Positions 23,320 through 32,693 of a DNA stretch of 64,000 nt are shown here, one piece after another (position 1 is the first letter of the stretch; the number at the start of each line of letters is the position of its first letter). The notes below the pieces were generated by a model that saw only the letters and a list, made by a program, of their open reading frames with translations, searched no databases and had not been told where the DNA came from. A program made the position numbers and the translations under genes. The DNA is from Leadbetterella lacustris (GTDB lineage Bacteria; Bacteroidota; Bacteroidia; Cytophagales; Spirosomataceae). The stretch lies in assembly GCA_965234335.1 (NCBI GenBank), contig OZ248435.1:62001-126000 (forward strand). Direction: 5' to 3'.

Positions 23320-25299
23320 TTACCTATTTACGGGTACAAAAAGTATGGCATCAGCAACAAATTCCTTATTTGACAAACTGCTGATGCTTACTTTTACATC
23401 TTGATTTTTCAAAAAGTTGATTTTCCCGAATTCATACCAATCGTTTTCATTGGTGTCAATTGTAATCCGTTTTTCCGTTACTTTATCCCCATATTTCAAC
23501 ACTATTTGTAATATTTCTGAGCTATTTTCTCTTTTCGGAAAATAAAGCTGCAGCATGTATTTGCCGCCTTGATTGATTTTTGTCGAAAAAATGGCTTTAC
23601 TTTTCGAACCCATTTTTACAAAGTCTTTTCCATATCTTCCATATTGTTTCTTAATAACTTCATGTTCTTCAAGTGCAGCAAATTGACCTTCAAAACCATT
23701 ATCAATTAATATTTCGGGTCTTGATCCATCGGCCAATGGGTTGCTTTTCAAAAGTTTTTGTAGCCTCGGAACATCTATTTCATGAAGGTTCTTCTTCGAT
23801 TCTATGGCCAATACTGCGGCCATGGCAGCTGATTGTGCCAGAACCATAAACACGGGTTCCATCCGAATAGACCCAAACGCAATATGTGATGCTGACAAAC
23901 AAACCGGAACGAGCAGATTGTTACACTCGCTTTTTTTCGGAATAATAGCCCTATAGGAAATAGGGTAGGGGTCTAGCCCGCCCAAACCCATCTGCACGTC
24001 GCCCTCATTTTTTACTTGATATTTTCCATAGGAATCTTCAACAATAACCCGCTGCGTATTGTGTGAGTCCATGGTGTAGGCGGCCAAGCCTATGCCATCT
24101 TCCACGGTTTCTTGGCCCACACAATGTTTTTCGGTCATTACCACGTCGCTTATCATTCTTCGTGCCTCACGGACATACATCTGTGGCGAAAAATGTTCGT
24201 TCTTTACAAATTCATCCTTCGGATATCCCCATTTTTTCATTTCGTTTCGCAGGTGTTCGGGCACTCTGTCGTCATTTCCAAGAAAGTAGAAAAATCCTTT
24301 AATGTGGTTCTCGTGGGCTTTTTGGATAGATTTTCTTTGGGCATAATTGGCATTTGGGTAATCATAATTACCGCCAATCAGGTTTGTAGAAAAAGGTCCA
24401 GAATTATTGATGTCCAATTTGCGGTGAGGCATGGGTTGTATGTGCATCAATGCCCAGTTGAGCTCATGAGGCTGTTTTTTTTCTATATATCTCAATAGAA
24501 GCTCGTACCTACTTGGGTCGTAATCTTCGGGTGCCGTTATCGGAATCTGGTTCTCTACACTATCTGTCAAGCACATTCTAAAGTTATAGGCTTGGACTTT
24601 TTGGTCACCACTGCCTCTTGAAGCAAGTTTTTCCGAACTTATTCCCCACAAAAGCCCACTGCTGGAGTCTCCCTTGATTTTGAATGGGTCTATTCCATCA
24701 GGAAATTGATGTTTATCAAGCATCTGTACACCATTCCAGGTTTCGTTGTATTTTTTATTGTCTTCTCTTCCAACAGTGAAGCTAACTCCAGCCATGGCCA
24801 TGAGGTCGCCTTCGTAGGAGCAGTCTATAAAATATTGGGCATTTACTGTAATTTTTTGGTTATTTTCGTCCAAAAGCTCAATTTTCGCAATCGTATTGTT
24901 GCTTTTAGTTACTTTCAACAATTCCTTTCCAGTCAGAACCTTTATCTGTGCTTTTTGGAGGTAGTCATTAAAAACCTTAGAGGTTACTTTTGGCTCGAAA
25001 GTCCACTGTTCAAATTTTCCATAATGCTTCCCGACTTTCCTATAAAGGTCTCTAGATAAGCCTGTAATGGCATACTTGTTTCCAATGTCGGTTTGTCCAA
25101 GACCACCTGTTGTAAGGCCACCAATATGCTCTGATGCTTCCAGTAGAATTACTGATTTTCCTTGCATTTTGGCCGTGTAGGCAGCTATTACCCCAGCCGA
25201 TGTTGCTCCGTAAATGCAGATATCGGCTTTCATAGAAATTTGTCCAAACAAATTTTGAAGCCCGAAAAAGGCCAATAGAGTTAGTGTTATAATTTTCAT
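23320..25299 (-). CDS. secreted FAD-dependent oxidoreductase (FAD_oxidored family)
   Basis: 659 residues. Signal peptide (cleaved near LFGQ), then a Rossmann FAD motif (DICIYGATSAGVIAAYTAK, Glu at the end of strand 2 in LLEASEHIGGLTTGG). It is the PF12831 type often annotated as xanthan lyase, with the family's C-terminal FAD block (NLLVPVCLSASHIAFGSIRM) and a final beta-sandwich (about 530-659, golvesin/CBM-like). Substrate unknown; homologues are common in polysaccharide-use loci. Upstream on the other strand lie an oxygenase and a sugar transporter. Confidence 0.9.
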   Translation of the reverse strand: MKIITLTLLAFFGLQNLFGQISMKADICIYGATSAGVIAAYTAKMQGKSVILLEASEHIGGLTTGGLGQTDIGNKYAITGLSRDLYRKVGKHYGKFEQWTFEPKVTSKVFNDYLQKAQIKVLTGKELLKVTKSNNTIAKIELLDENNQKITVNAQYFIDCSYEGDLMAMAGVSFTVGREDNKKYNETWNGVQMLDKHQFPDGIDPFKIKGDSSSGLLWGISSEKLASRGSGDQKVQAYNFRMCLTDSVENQIPITAPEDYDPSRYELLLRYIEKKQPHELNWALMHIQPMPHRKLDINNSGPFSTNLIGGNYDYPNANYAQRKSIQKAHENHIKGFFYFLGNDDRVPEHLRNEMKKWGYPKDEFVKNEHFSPQMYVREARRMISDVVMTEKHCVGQETVEDGIGLAAYTMDSHNTQRVIVEDSYGKYQVKNEGDVQMGLGGLDPYPISYRAIIPKKSECNNLLVPVCLSASHIAFGSIRMEPVFMVLAQSAAMAAVLAIESKKNLHEIDVPRLQKLLKSNPLADGSRPEILIDNGFEGQFAALEEHEVIKKQYGRYGKDFVKMGSKSKAIFSTKINQGGKYMLQLYFPKRENSSEILQIVLKYGDKVTEKRITIDTNENDWYEFGKINFLKNQDVKVSISSLSNKEFVADAILFVPVNR

Positions 25300-25377
25300 A
25301 TAAATCTTTTAAATCAATCGATGTACTAAATTAAGGTGAACTGCTGCAATGACCAAGATTTATCAATTTTTAAATTT

Positions 25378-25569
25378 CTATTTAGTCGAGTTTTTCCCAA
25401 TTAGCCTTAAATCTACCACAATCCTAGTGATTTCGTATTTTAGGCCATTCACAGTTTGTATAATTGGATGGTCGGTTGTTCTAACATTTATTTCGGCTTG
25501 GTAGTTGTAGCTTCTTGTTACAGGGATCGTGGCGGCATTTAGTTGAAATTCAGTTTTTGATTTTTTCAA
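25378..25569 (-). CDS. small hypothetical protein
   Basis: 63 residues from a TTG start. The sequence has clear coding character (DHPIIQTVNGLKYEITRIVV), with predicted beta strands and no signal peptide. I do not recognise the family. Just upstream, at 25585-25608, sits a short pseudo-repeat of the GCTAAGG/GACGCTAAGG kind common between bacterial genes. Confidence 0.4.
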   Translation of the reverse strand: MKKSKTEFQLNAATIPVTRSYNYQAEINVRTTDHPIIQTVNGLKYEITRIVVDLRLIGKNSTK

Positions 25570-25755
25570 GTGTTTATAATTTACCGCTAAGGCACCAAGA
25601 CGCTAAGGAATAATCATTCCTATGTGTATCTATAGGCTTATTTATGAATACTTTATGTAAGTGGATTTATTAAAATAAACACATTGCAACAATCTGTTAT
25701 TATTGAAAAAAAGATTTTAAGACATTTATCATAAATTTAAATAATTTTTTATAAC

Positions 25756-25763
25756 TAACTTTG
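25756..25763 (+). promoter_or_regulatory. -7 element (TAACTTTG) of the PhyH-type gene
   Basis: Matches TAnnTTTG, 20 bp before the ATG at 25783. The upstream region is very AT-rich; a -33 box is not obvious. Confidence 0.55.
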
Positions 25764-25782
25764 CCAAAAAAAATAAGTTTCT

Positions 25783-26622
25783 ATGCCCACTACAGATTTT
25801 GCGATAAATGGCAAAACCTATGCCGTATCGATTGATGGCTGTCCTGAATTTAGAACAGGAAAAGATATAATTCTTTCAAATACTGAGACCGACATCGTGT
25901 TTAATCAACCTTGGTATAAAAAAGGTTACACTGCAGAAAGATTTCTTTCAGACGAGGAGTTTGCATATTTGAAAACTGGTTTAATTACGAGTGTCAAAAA
26001 AATAATATCCGACGAGTTGGGGATTGATACGGAGGGATTTACTTTGGAAAAATACCATCATTTTGTAAATGACAATCAAGATCATTATAAAGTGGTTTCT
26101 CGTACACGTGATTTGTTTTCAGCAGATTTCAATTTCCCGATTGAAGAAATGATTCCTAAGTTTGAGAAAATCCTCGGTTTTTCTTTGACGGATATGGATC
26201 CCAAATTAAAGGAGAAACTACATATCATAGTTAGGATAAATCGGCCAAAATCTAATGATTACAATCCTCCTCACAAAGATATTTATGAGGAAGTTGATAA
26301 AAACGACTACATCCCGCCATTTGTAAATCTTTGGATTCCGATAGCTGGAGTTACAGAGAATTCTTCACTCCCGATGGTTCCTGGAAGTCACCAATTGAGT
26401 GAGGCCGAAATTGTCCGCACCTATGACGGTGGCGTGGTAGAAGGCAACACCTACAGGGTAAGAATGATAAAAGAATGGGGTGGAAGTCATGCCCTAGAGA
26501 GAGCTGATGTTAAGGACGGTGAAGTTTTATTATTTTCGTCACACTTGATTCATGGTATGGCTATCAATGCAGAAGATGATCTTACCAGAGTAGCTCTTGA
26601 GTTTAGACTTTTTAAAGTGTAA
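25783..26622 (+). CDS. phytanoyl-CoA dioxygenase-like Fe(II)/2-oxoglutarate oxygenase
   Basis: 279 residues, cytosolic. The facial triad is visible: His/Asp in PPHKDIYEE (about residue 165) and the distal His in SSHLIHGMAIN (about 255), followed by the 2-oxoglutarate-binding Arg region (TRVALEFRL). PhyH-superfamily members hydroxylate many small molecules, so the substrate cannot be named. The next gene is an FHS sugar transporter, and a sugar-related substrate is conceivable (inference). Confidence 0.85.
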   Translation: MPTTDFAINGKTYAVSIDGCPEFRTGKDIILSNTETDIVFNQPWYKKGYTAERFLSDEEFAYLKTGLITSVKKIISDELGIDTEGFTLEKYHHFVNDNQDHYKVVSRTRDLFSADFNFPIEEMIPKFEKILGFSLTDMDPKLKEKLHIIVRINRPKSNDYNPPHKDIYEEVDKNDYIPPFVNLWIPIAGVTENSSLPMVPGSHQLSEAEIVRTYDGGVVEGNTYRVRMIKEWGGSHALERADVKDGEVLLFSSHLIHGMAINAEDDLTRVALEFRLFKV

Positions 26623-26790
26623 AATAAGTACATTTTTCTTTCGTAATTGAAACTGCAGTCTATCTCAAGGATGCAGTTTTTTTATGATTAAAATCTCCGA
26701 AATAACATTTTATTGAATGTTTTGTTACTTCATTTTTTTGTTTTTCAATTTTTGTGACTATTTTTAAAAAAATTTAAAAACTCTAATTCT

Positions 26791-28011
26791 ATGAATGAGA
26801 ATAAGTCTTATACCGGACCATTGATTATTATAGGTCTGCTTTTTTTTGTCTTTGGATTTGTGACCTGGGTCAATGGTACGTTAATCGCTTTTTTCAAAAA
26901 CGCTTTTGGGCTAGATAATTCCAGTTCATATTTAGTTACATTCGCTTTTTTTATTAGTTATACTGTGATGGCTATTCCATCTTCTTCGGTTTTAAAAGTC
27001 GTTGGTTTCAAGAAAGGAATGTCTCTCGGTTTATTTATAATGGCTATAGGTACAATTCTTTTTGTTCCAGCAGCCAAAATGGAATCATATCCTTTATTTC
27101 TTGGAGGTTTATTCACAATCGGTATTGGCTTAACATTGCTTCAGACAGCCTCTAATCCCTATTTGACAATTCTTGGGCCACGCGAAAGTGCCGCCCAGCG
27201 TATAAGTTTAATGGGTATTGCCAATAAAACTGCTGGCATTATCAGTCAAAAAGTATTCGGAGGTTTGCTTTTAGCTGGCAGCTCAGTGGCTGTCGGTACA
27301 GTTTCGACTGCTGAGCAATTAGAAAAGGTTATATTACCTTACATGATCCTAACGGGTGTTTTGGTTGTTTTGGCGGTTGTTATTTTGTTCTCAAAAGGCC
27401 TTCCAGAAGTATCTGAAGAACAAGAAGGGATAAGTGAGGGAGCTTCGAGCAAATCTAGCATTTTTGCATTTCCAAATTTGGTTTTAGGACTTTTGGCTTT
27501 GTTTGCTTACGTGGGTTTGGAAGTTATTTCAGGCGATACCATCATTTCTTATGGTATATCTTTAGGTTTTCCTGAATCAGAGGCCAAGGATTTTGGTACC
27601 TACACACTTTGGTTTATGATGCTGGGTTATGTGGCGGGTATTTTTCTTATTCCTAAATATGTTTCTCAACAAAATTGGTTAAAATATTCTTCTATCTTTG
27701 GGCTAATAATAACAGCTGTAGCTTTATTTACAACTGGCTTTACCTCGGTTTTTTGTATTGCACTTCTAGGACTTGCTAACGCTATCATGTGGCCTGCGAT
27801 ATGGCCTCTGGCACTGGATGGTTTAGGTAAATTTACCAAATTGGGCTCTGCTTTACTTATTATGATGATTGCTGGTGGTGCTTTGTTGCCACTGGTATAT
27901 GGTAAATTATCAGATTTGTATAGTACGCAGTTGGGTTACTGGCTCTTGGTGCCTTTATATTTGTTTTTGTGGTATTATGCCACTTTGGGTCACAAAAAGA
28001 AAAATTGGTAG
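26791..28011 (+). CDS. MFS sugar transporter, FHS (FucP/GluP) type
   Basis: 406 residues, about 12 transmembrane segments. FHS-family marks are present: FGFVTWVNGTLIAFFKNAFG in helix 1, TLLQTASNPYLTILGP in helix 4, and AQRISLMGIANKTAG. Members import L-fucose, glucose or galactose with H+; the exact sugar is not deducible. It is part of the sugar-related cluster at 22-28 kb. It ends just before a stem-loop. Confidence 0.9.
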   Translation: MNENKSYTGPLIIIGLLFFVFGFVTWVNGTLIAFFKNAFGLDNSSSYLVTFAFFISYTVMAIPSSSVLKVVGFKKGMSLGLFIMAIGTILFVPAAKMESYPLFLGGLFTIGIGLTLLQTASNPYLTILGPRESAAQRISLMGIANKTAGIISQKVFGGLLLAGSSVAVGTVSTAEQLEKVILPYMILTGVLVVLAVVILFSKGLPEVSEEQEGISEGASSKSSIFAFPNLVLGLLALFAYVGLEVISGDTIISYGISLGFPESEAKDFGTYTLWFMMLGYVAGIFLIPKYVSQQNWLKYSSIFGLIITAVALFTTGFTSVFCIALLGLANAIMWPAIWPLALDGLGKFTKLGSALLIMMIAGGALLPLVYGKLSDLYSTQLGYWLLVPLYLFLWYYATLGHKKKNW

Positions 28012-28017
28012 TTCTTG

Positions 28018-28041
28018 CCATGGATAATCCATGGTTTTTTT
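28018..28041 (+). terminator. short palindromic stem with T-tract
   Basis: CCATGGAT, A, ATCCATGG, then T7: a perfect 8-bp inverted repeat with almost no loop, directly after the transporter stop. Probably a terminator, although the hairpin must open a few bases to make a loop. Confidence 0.6.
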
Positions 28042-28081
28042 CTATTTTTGGTATAAAGCATTGGATTTTAAAATCAGATAT

Positions 28082-29683
28082 ATGTTGAAAAAGTATTGGT
28101 TTGTTCTGTTGTTTGCTGGATTTCAGGGTTTTGCACAAAAAGCTATCACTTTTGAGGATTCGCTAAGAGGAAGTATAACTCCCGAACGCGTTTGGTGGGA
28201 TCTGAAACATTACGATTTGACCTTTGACGTCAATCCTGAGAAAAAATTTATCAGTGGCACTAATATTATCAGTTATTTGGTCTTAAAAGAAAATATGACC
28301 TTACAAATAGATTTGCAGTTCCCGATGGGAATTACTTACATCGAACAAAACGGCAAAAAGCTTAATTATGTAAAAAAAGGTGATAATGCTTATTTTATTA
28401 GTTTGATTGACAAACAAACGGTTGGGGAATCAAATAAACTAAGTATTTCTTTTGAAGGAAAGCCATTGATAGCCAAGAGAGCTCCATGGGATGGCGGATT
28501 TTCATGGAACAAAGACGAAGAAGGGAATCATTTTGTGGCCACTTCCTGCCAAGGCTTAGGATCCAGTGTTTTTTGGCCATGCAAAGACCACATGTATGAC
28601 GAGGCAGATAGTTTAAGAATGACAGTAACCGTTCCAGACAGCCTTCAGGATATTTCTAACGGTCGTTTAACAAAAATGTGTATCGACAACAAAGGAATTA
28701 GAACATCTACTTGGGAAGTGAAGAACCCAATCAACAACTATGGCGTAAATCTCAATATAGGGAATTATGTTCATTTTGGAGAAACCTACAAAGGGGAAAA
28801 AGGTGATTTAACATGTGATTATTATGTAATGCCTTACAATCTTGACAAAGCCAAAGTGCAGTTTAAAGACGCCATCAGAATGCTTCAGGCATTTGAGCAT
28901 TGGTTTGGCCCCTATCCATTTTATGAAGATGGTTACAAACTCGTGGAGGTGCCATACTTGGGCATGGAACACCAAAGTAGCATAACCTATGGCAATAAAT
29001 ACAAAAATGGGTACTTGGGCAGAGATTTATCAGGAACAGGTTGGGGAACCAAATGGGACTTTATTATCATTCATGAAAGTGGTCATGAGTGGTTTGCGAA
29101 TAATATAACTTACAAAGACATTGCCGACATGTGGATTCACGAGAGCTTTACCAATTACTCAGAGACTCTTTTTACCGAATATCATTTTGGAAAGTCTGCC
29201 GGACAGGACTATGTCATTGGAACCCGTGCAAATATTGTGAATGATTCACCAATTATTGGTAAATACGATATTAACCAACGTGGATCAGGCGATATGTACT
29301 ATAAAGGAGGCAATATGATTCATACTATTCGCCAAGTAATAAACGACGATGAAAAATTCAGACAGATTTTGAGAGGCTTAAATAAGGATTTTTATCATCA
29401 GACGGTCACTACAGAGCAAATAGAAAACTATATCTCTTCCAAATCTGGAATTAATTTCTCCAAGGTGTTTGACCAATATCTCAGAAATATAAAAGTGCCC
29501 AAATTGGCTCAGAAATCTTCAAAAGGAATGGTTTTTTACAGATGGGAAAATGTAGTTCCCGGATTTGAGATGCCCATAAAAGTTTCGGTTGATGGTGTGG
29601 AACAATTTGTATATCCCACCCCCGATTGGAAAAAAATAAAAGGGAAAAGCATGAAAGCGGATAGGAATTTTTATGTGGATTAG
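28082..29683 (+). CDS. secreted M1-family metallopeptidase (aminopeptidase-like)
   Basis: 533 residues from ATG 28082, which places a signal peptide at the N-terminus (MLKKYWFVLLFAGFQGFAQ); an upstream in-frame ATG at 28031 is less likely. Gluzincin site: HESGH with the third ligand Glu in WIHESFTNYSE. The GAMEN-equivalent loop reads YLGMEHQS. N-terminal beta saddle (about 40-230) precedes the catalytic domain. Periplasmic or secreted peptide trimming is the expected role. Confidence 0.92.
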   Translation: MLKKYWFVLLFAGFQGFAQKAITFEDSLRGSITPERVWWDLKHYDLTFDVNPEKKFISGTNIISYLVLKENMTLQIDLQFPMGITYIEQNGKKLNYVKKGDNAYFISLIDKQTVGESNKLSISFEGKPLIAKRAPWDGGFSWNKDEEGNHFVATSCQGLGSSVFWPCKDHMYDEADSLRMTVTVPDSLQDISNGRLTKMCIDNKGIRTSTWEVKNPINNYGVNLNIGNYVHFGETYKGEKGDLTCDYYVMPYNLDKAKVQFKDAIRMLQAFEHWFGPYPFYEDGYKLVEVPYLGMEHQSSITYGNKYKNGYLGRDLSGTGWGTKWDFIIIHESGHEWFANNITYKDIADMWIHESFTNYSETLFTEYHFGKSAGQDYVIGTRANIVNDSPIIGKYDINQRGSGDMYYKGGNMIHTIRQVINDDEKFRQILRGLNKDFYHQTVTTEQIENYISSKSGINFSKVFDQYLRNIKVPKLAQKSSKGMVFYRWENVVPGFEMPIKVSVDGVEQFVYPTPDWKKIKGKSMKADRNFYVD

Positions 29684-29688
29684 GGATT

Positions 29689-29829
29689 TTACAAGCTTGG
29701 TCTGACTCCTTTTGTCTCCCAGAATTTCTTTATTTTATGTGCCCACTGTGCTTCTCGAAGTGTCGCTTGGAGCTTTAAGAAAGCACCTCTTTTATGTAAT
29801 AGGACTAAGAATATATCCATCAATTCCAT
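29689..29829 (-). CDS. possible small conserved protein
   Basis: A 46-residue minus-strand ORF from ATG 29829 to TAA 29689, too short for most gene finders. The composition is protein-like and amphipathic-helical (LHKRGAFLKLQATLREAQWA, then HKIKKFWETKGVRPSL). The frame continues upstream with coding character to a TAA near 29880, so the real start may be a non-ATG codon. I do not recognise it. The plus strand in this gap has no good gene. Confidence 0.35.
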   Translation of the reverse strand: MELMDIFLVLLHKRGAFLKLQATLREAQWAHKIKKFWETKGVRPSL

Positions 29830-29939
29830 TGGTGCTTTGGCTAAGCATTCAAAGTCTGAACACGTATTGGAATAAGGCTCTGTGCTTTTTTAGCTTATCT
29901 ATTTTCCGTATTTTTGTATTAAACTAAAGTATTTCTCTT

Positions 29940-31121
29940 TTGGAACAAAATGTAATTCAATTTTTATCTATATTTTCAGAAAGTTTTGAAAATAATATTA
30001 TTTCAAAAATAACAATAAGTTTTAAAAATAAGAAAATTTCTGAAAGTATCGTTAATGGTGAAATAAAAGCCATTTACATTAAGCCATTTGTTTCTAAAAA
30101 TGAAAAAAAATTGTCTTTAGTTTTTAGGTATCCAACCAAAGATGTAGCGAAAAGTTTTGGATTTTCTGAAGCGAAAGATTTGATTGCAGAACTGATGGGC
30201 ATTCAATTTTTGCAAGCCGACTTATTTCTGAAAAACGCTTCCTATCATTTAATTTTCGATAAAAAAGGTAAATCTAAGTTGGTTAAAAAAGAGCTAAATG
30301 CCGAAAGGGCAGTGGCTGAAACGCATAATAAAATCAAGAACAGGATTGTAGAAGATGCTCCATTTTTGAGACTTTTAGGTGTGTTTTCAAACGAAGGCAA
30401 ATTGAAGTCCGACAAGCAAGACAAGTTCGTTCAGATCAATAAATATCTCGAGTTTTTTTCGCAAAGTATTGCCTCTTCCGAGTTGAAAGACGATTTTTCG
30501 GTAATAGATATGGGGTCGGGGAAAGGTTACTTGACTTTTGCCATGTATGATTATTTAACTCGAATTTTAGGTAAAAAAGCGGCCGTGAAAGGCATTGAGT
30601 ATCGCCAAGATATGGTGGATTTGTGTAATAATCTTGCTCAAAAGGCTGATTTTGTAGGCTTAAGTTTTGTTCAAGGCACCATAGAAAACGCTGAAACGCA
30701 GGGGGACAATGTATTGATAGCCCTGCACGCCTGCGATACGGCTACAGATGAGGCCATTTTTAAAGGAATAAATGCAAATGCCAAGATAATAATGGTGGCT
30801 CCATGCTGCCATAAACAAATACGAAAACAAATAAATCCACAGGACGAATTAAGACTTCTTGCGAAGTTTGGCATATTAGAAGAGCGACTTTCAGAAAGTT
30901 TAACAGATCTCATCAGGGCCCTTATTTTGGAGGCTTATGGTTACCAAACCAAGGTTTTTGAGTTTATAAATTCTGAACATACGCCAAAAAATCTAATGAT
31001 TTCGGCTGTGTATAAAGGAATAGACGAAAAAAGGAAAATTGAAAAGCTAAACGAAGTTATGGCCTTAAAGTCAAGATTCGGAATAGAATTTCATTATTTG
31101 GAGAAGCTTTTGAAGATTTAA
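29940..31121 (+). CDS. class I SAM-dependent methyltransferase
   Basis: 393 residues from a TTG start. An N-terminal unique domain of about 175 residues is followed by a Rossmann methyltransferase domain: motif I VIDMGSGKGYLTFAMYDYL (about 183-201), motif II KGIEYRQDMVDLC, motif IV IALHACDTATDEAI, then APCCHKQIR. The last, with the preceding DTATD, resembles the Methyltransf_32 group, in which RNA or protein substrates have been proposed. Target unknown. Confidence 0.88.
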   Translation: MEQNVIQFLSIFSESFENNIISKITISFKNKKISESIVNGEIKAIYIKPFVSKNEKKLSLVFRYPTKDVAKSFGFSEAKDLIAELMGIQFLQADLFLKNASYHLIFDKKGKSKLVKKELNAERAVAETHNKIKNRIVEDAPFLRLLGVFSNEGKLKSDKQDKFVQINKYLEFFSQSIASSELKDDFSVIDMGSGKGYLTFAMYDYLTRILGKKAAVKGIEYRQDMVDLCNNLAQKADFVGLSFVQGTIENAETQGDNVLIALHACDTATDEAIFKGINANAKIIMVAPCCHKQIRKQINPQDELRLLAKFGILEERLSESLTDLIRALILEAYGYQTKVFEFINSEHTPKNLMISAVYKGIDEKRKIEKLNEVMALKSRFGIEFHYLEKLLKI

Positions 31122-31142
31122 AATGCAATCTGTTCTGCATTT
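31121..31142. terminator. weak bidirectional stem-loop
   Basis: AAATGCA, 8-nt loop, TGCATTT between the convergent methyltransferase and TPR-like genes. The stem is AT-rich, so its strength is modest. Confidence 0.4.
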
Positions 31143-31148
31143 CAGAAA

Positions 31149-31766
31149 TTACAAATTCTTAATTATCTCCACGGTTCTGCTTCGTTCCGTTTCTTTTTCT
31201 TTATCGAAATTTATGCCGTAAGTGGTGGGTTGTTTGATATTTGAGTATTTGTTTTTCTCCAAAACATTTTCGCATTGCTTTATCAACGAGAACACCATTT
31301 CGTCTTTTAAACCTTCGTCCAAAGCCAAATTGTAGAGTTCTACAGCTTTGGTTAAAATGTCAGCTATCGCTTGTGGGTTTCGTTGCGACATGGCGAGTCT
31401 CTGCATTTCTGAAGCTTGTTCTAGTGTCAGACGCGGTAAGAGATTTTTGTTGGGGTCATGAGGATTGATGACCAACAAATCCCTTAAGTGTTGCTTAGCT
31501 ATTTCATATTTTCTAAAAGCCCGGTAATCTTCAGTTTTTTTCCAAAGATACATGGCTCTCGAACTGTTTTTTATTTGATTTTCTATGCTCAAATTTCCCT
31601 GAAATTCGGGTATTTTGGCCAAGTCTCTATACAAAAAGAAGGCGTCCCAGTAACGACCAACCTTGAAGTAATCGTCCGCCTCTTCTTTTAGGTATTGCTT
31701 AGACTGAGCAGAGGATACGCCGCAAAACGCTAAGATAATAATGACAGTTGAAAGGAATGGTTTCAT
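31149..31766 (-). CDS. secreted TPR-like hypothetical protein
   Basis: 205 residues. Signal peptide (LAFCGVSSAQ). The rest is alpha-helical with TPR-like features (EEADDYFKVGRYWDAFFLYR; AVELYNLALDEGLKDEMVF). Similar short helical proteins occur in Cytophagales without assigned function. Monocistronic, convergent with the methyltransferase gene. Confidence 0.75.
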   Translation of the reverse strand: MKPFLSTVIIILAFCGVSSAQSKQYLKEEADDYFKVGRYWDAFFLYRDLAKIPEFQGNLSIENQIKNSSRAMYLWKKTEDYRAFRKYEIAKQHLRDLLVINPHDPNKNLLPRLTLEQASEMQRLAMSQRNPQAIADILTKAVELYNLALDEGLKDEMVFSLIKQCENVLEKNKYSNIKQPTTYGINFDKEKETERSRTVEIIKNL

Positions 31767-31922
31767 TTTGAGTTTTTTGATTTTAATGATTCTAATTCGT
31801 AAAATTTTCTCTCAATAGTTTATAAAATCAATTATGCTGCCAATATTAAGCTTTATAACGTCAAAACTGAAAATTAAATTATATTTTTATGAAAAAATGT
31901 AAAAGGAATTTAGGTCGAGAGA

Positions 31923-32693
31923 ATGATAAGAGAAGATTTTGTTGCGTATTTTTCTGTGTTTCTTAACCGGAACAAAATTGAATTTCAATTGATAGATTCC
32001 AAATTCTTTCAGATTGGTAAAATTGAAGTGAAGTATTTGGAATTTATTCCTGAAGATTTTGAATCTATAAATAAGCCAATAAATGTATGGAAAGACCAAT
32101 GGCTTAAACACCCCGAAATAGTAATTTCGAGATTAAGTTCGGTTTTGGGATTAAACCAAAAGCTACCAGGCAGAGTTTGCTGTGTCCGAAGGATTAATCA
32201 GCCTATTGCCCAAGATTTCTTAAACCAGAACCACTTGCAGCAGTCTATCGGGGCCAAGCTCAAATATGGCTTATATTTGCCCAAAAATTATTTCAGACTT
32301 TTACCTGCGGCTTTTACGCCTGATTCTGATGAAATATTGATGGCGGTTATGACTTTTTCAGGTGCAAAAAAATTTTATCTGGAGGATCAAATTGTACTTT
32401 CTTATGAGTTGATAAGGTTTGCAAACCTCAATACTTTTAATGTGGTGGGAGGGTTTTCGAAGTTGTTAAGATATTTTGTAAAAGAAAAAACACCCGGAAA
32501 CATCATGACCTACATAGACGCAGATTGGAGTGATGGCGAAAATTTCTCTAAATTGGGCTTCGAATTGGTTGAAAGAACATCTCCACTTTATTTTGCTCTA
32601 GACGAAAATAAGAATCGTGTTAAGGTGAAAGATAAAAATGATGCGGAAGTGATCAACTCGGGTAGTTATAAATATATTTTGAGTGAATTTTAA
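31923..32693 (+). CDS. conserved protein with GNAT-like C-terminal region, linked to miaA
   Basis: 256 residues. The C-terminal two thirds (QDFLNQNHLQQSIGAKLKYG, MTFSGAKKF, YELIRFANLNTFNVVGGFSK, YIDADWSDGENFSKLGFELV) resemble the acetyltransferase-like domain found at the end of phage homing endonucleases. No nuclease domain is present; the N-terminus is unassigned. Its stop overlaps the miaA start by 11 nt, suggesting co-translation. Function unknown. Confidence 0.65.
   Translation: MIREDFVAYFSVFLNRNKIEFQLIDSKFFQIGKIEVKYLEFIPEDFESINKPINVWKDQWLKHPEIVISRLSSVLGLNQKLPGRVCCVRRINQPIAQDFLNQNHLQQSIGAKLKYGLYLPKNYFRLLPAAFTPDSDEILMAVMTFSGAKKFYLEDQIVLSYELIRFANLNTFNVVGGFSKLLRYFVKEKTPGNIMTYIDADWSDGENFSKLGFELVERTSPLYFALDENKNRVKVKDKNDAEVINSGSYKYILSEF

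Noticed and set aside
29712..29927. Plus-strand 71-residue ORF after the M1 peptidase
   Set aside because: Its product looks like antisense (Leu/Ser/Ile-rich); the minus-strand frame in the same place has better coding character.
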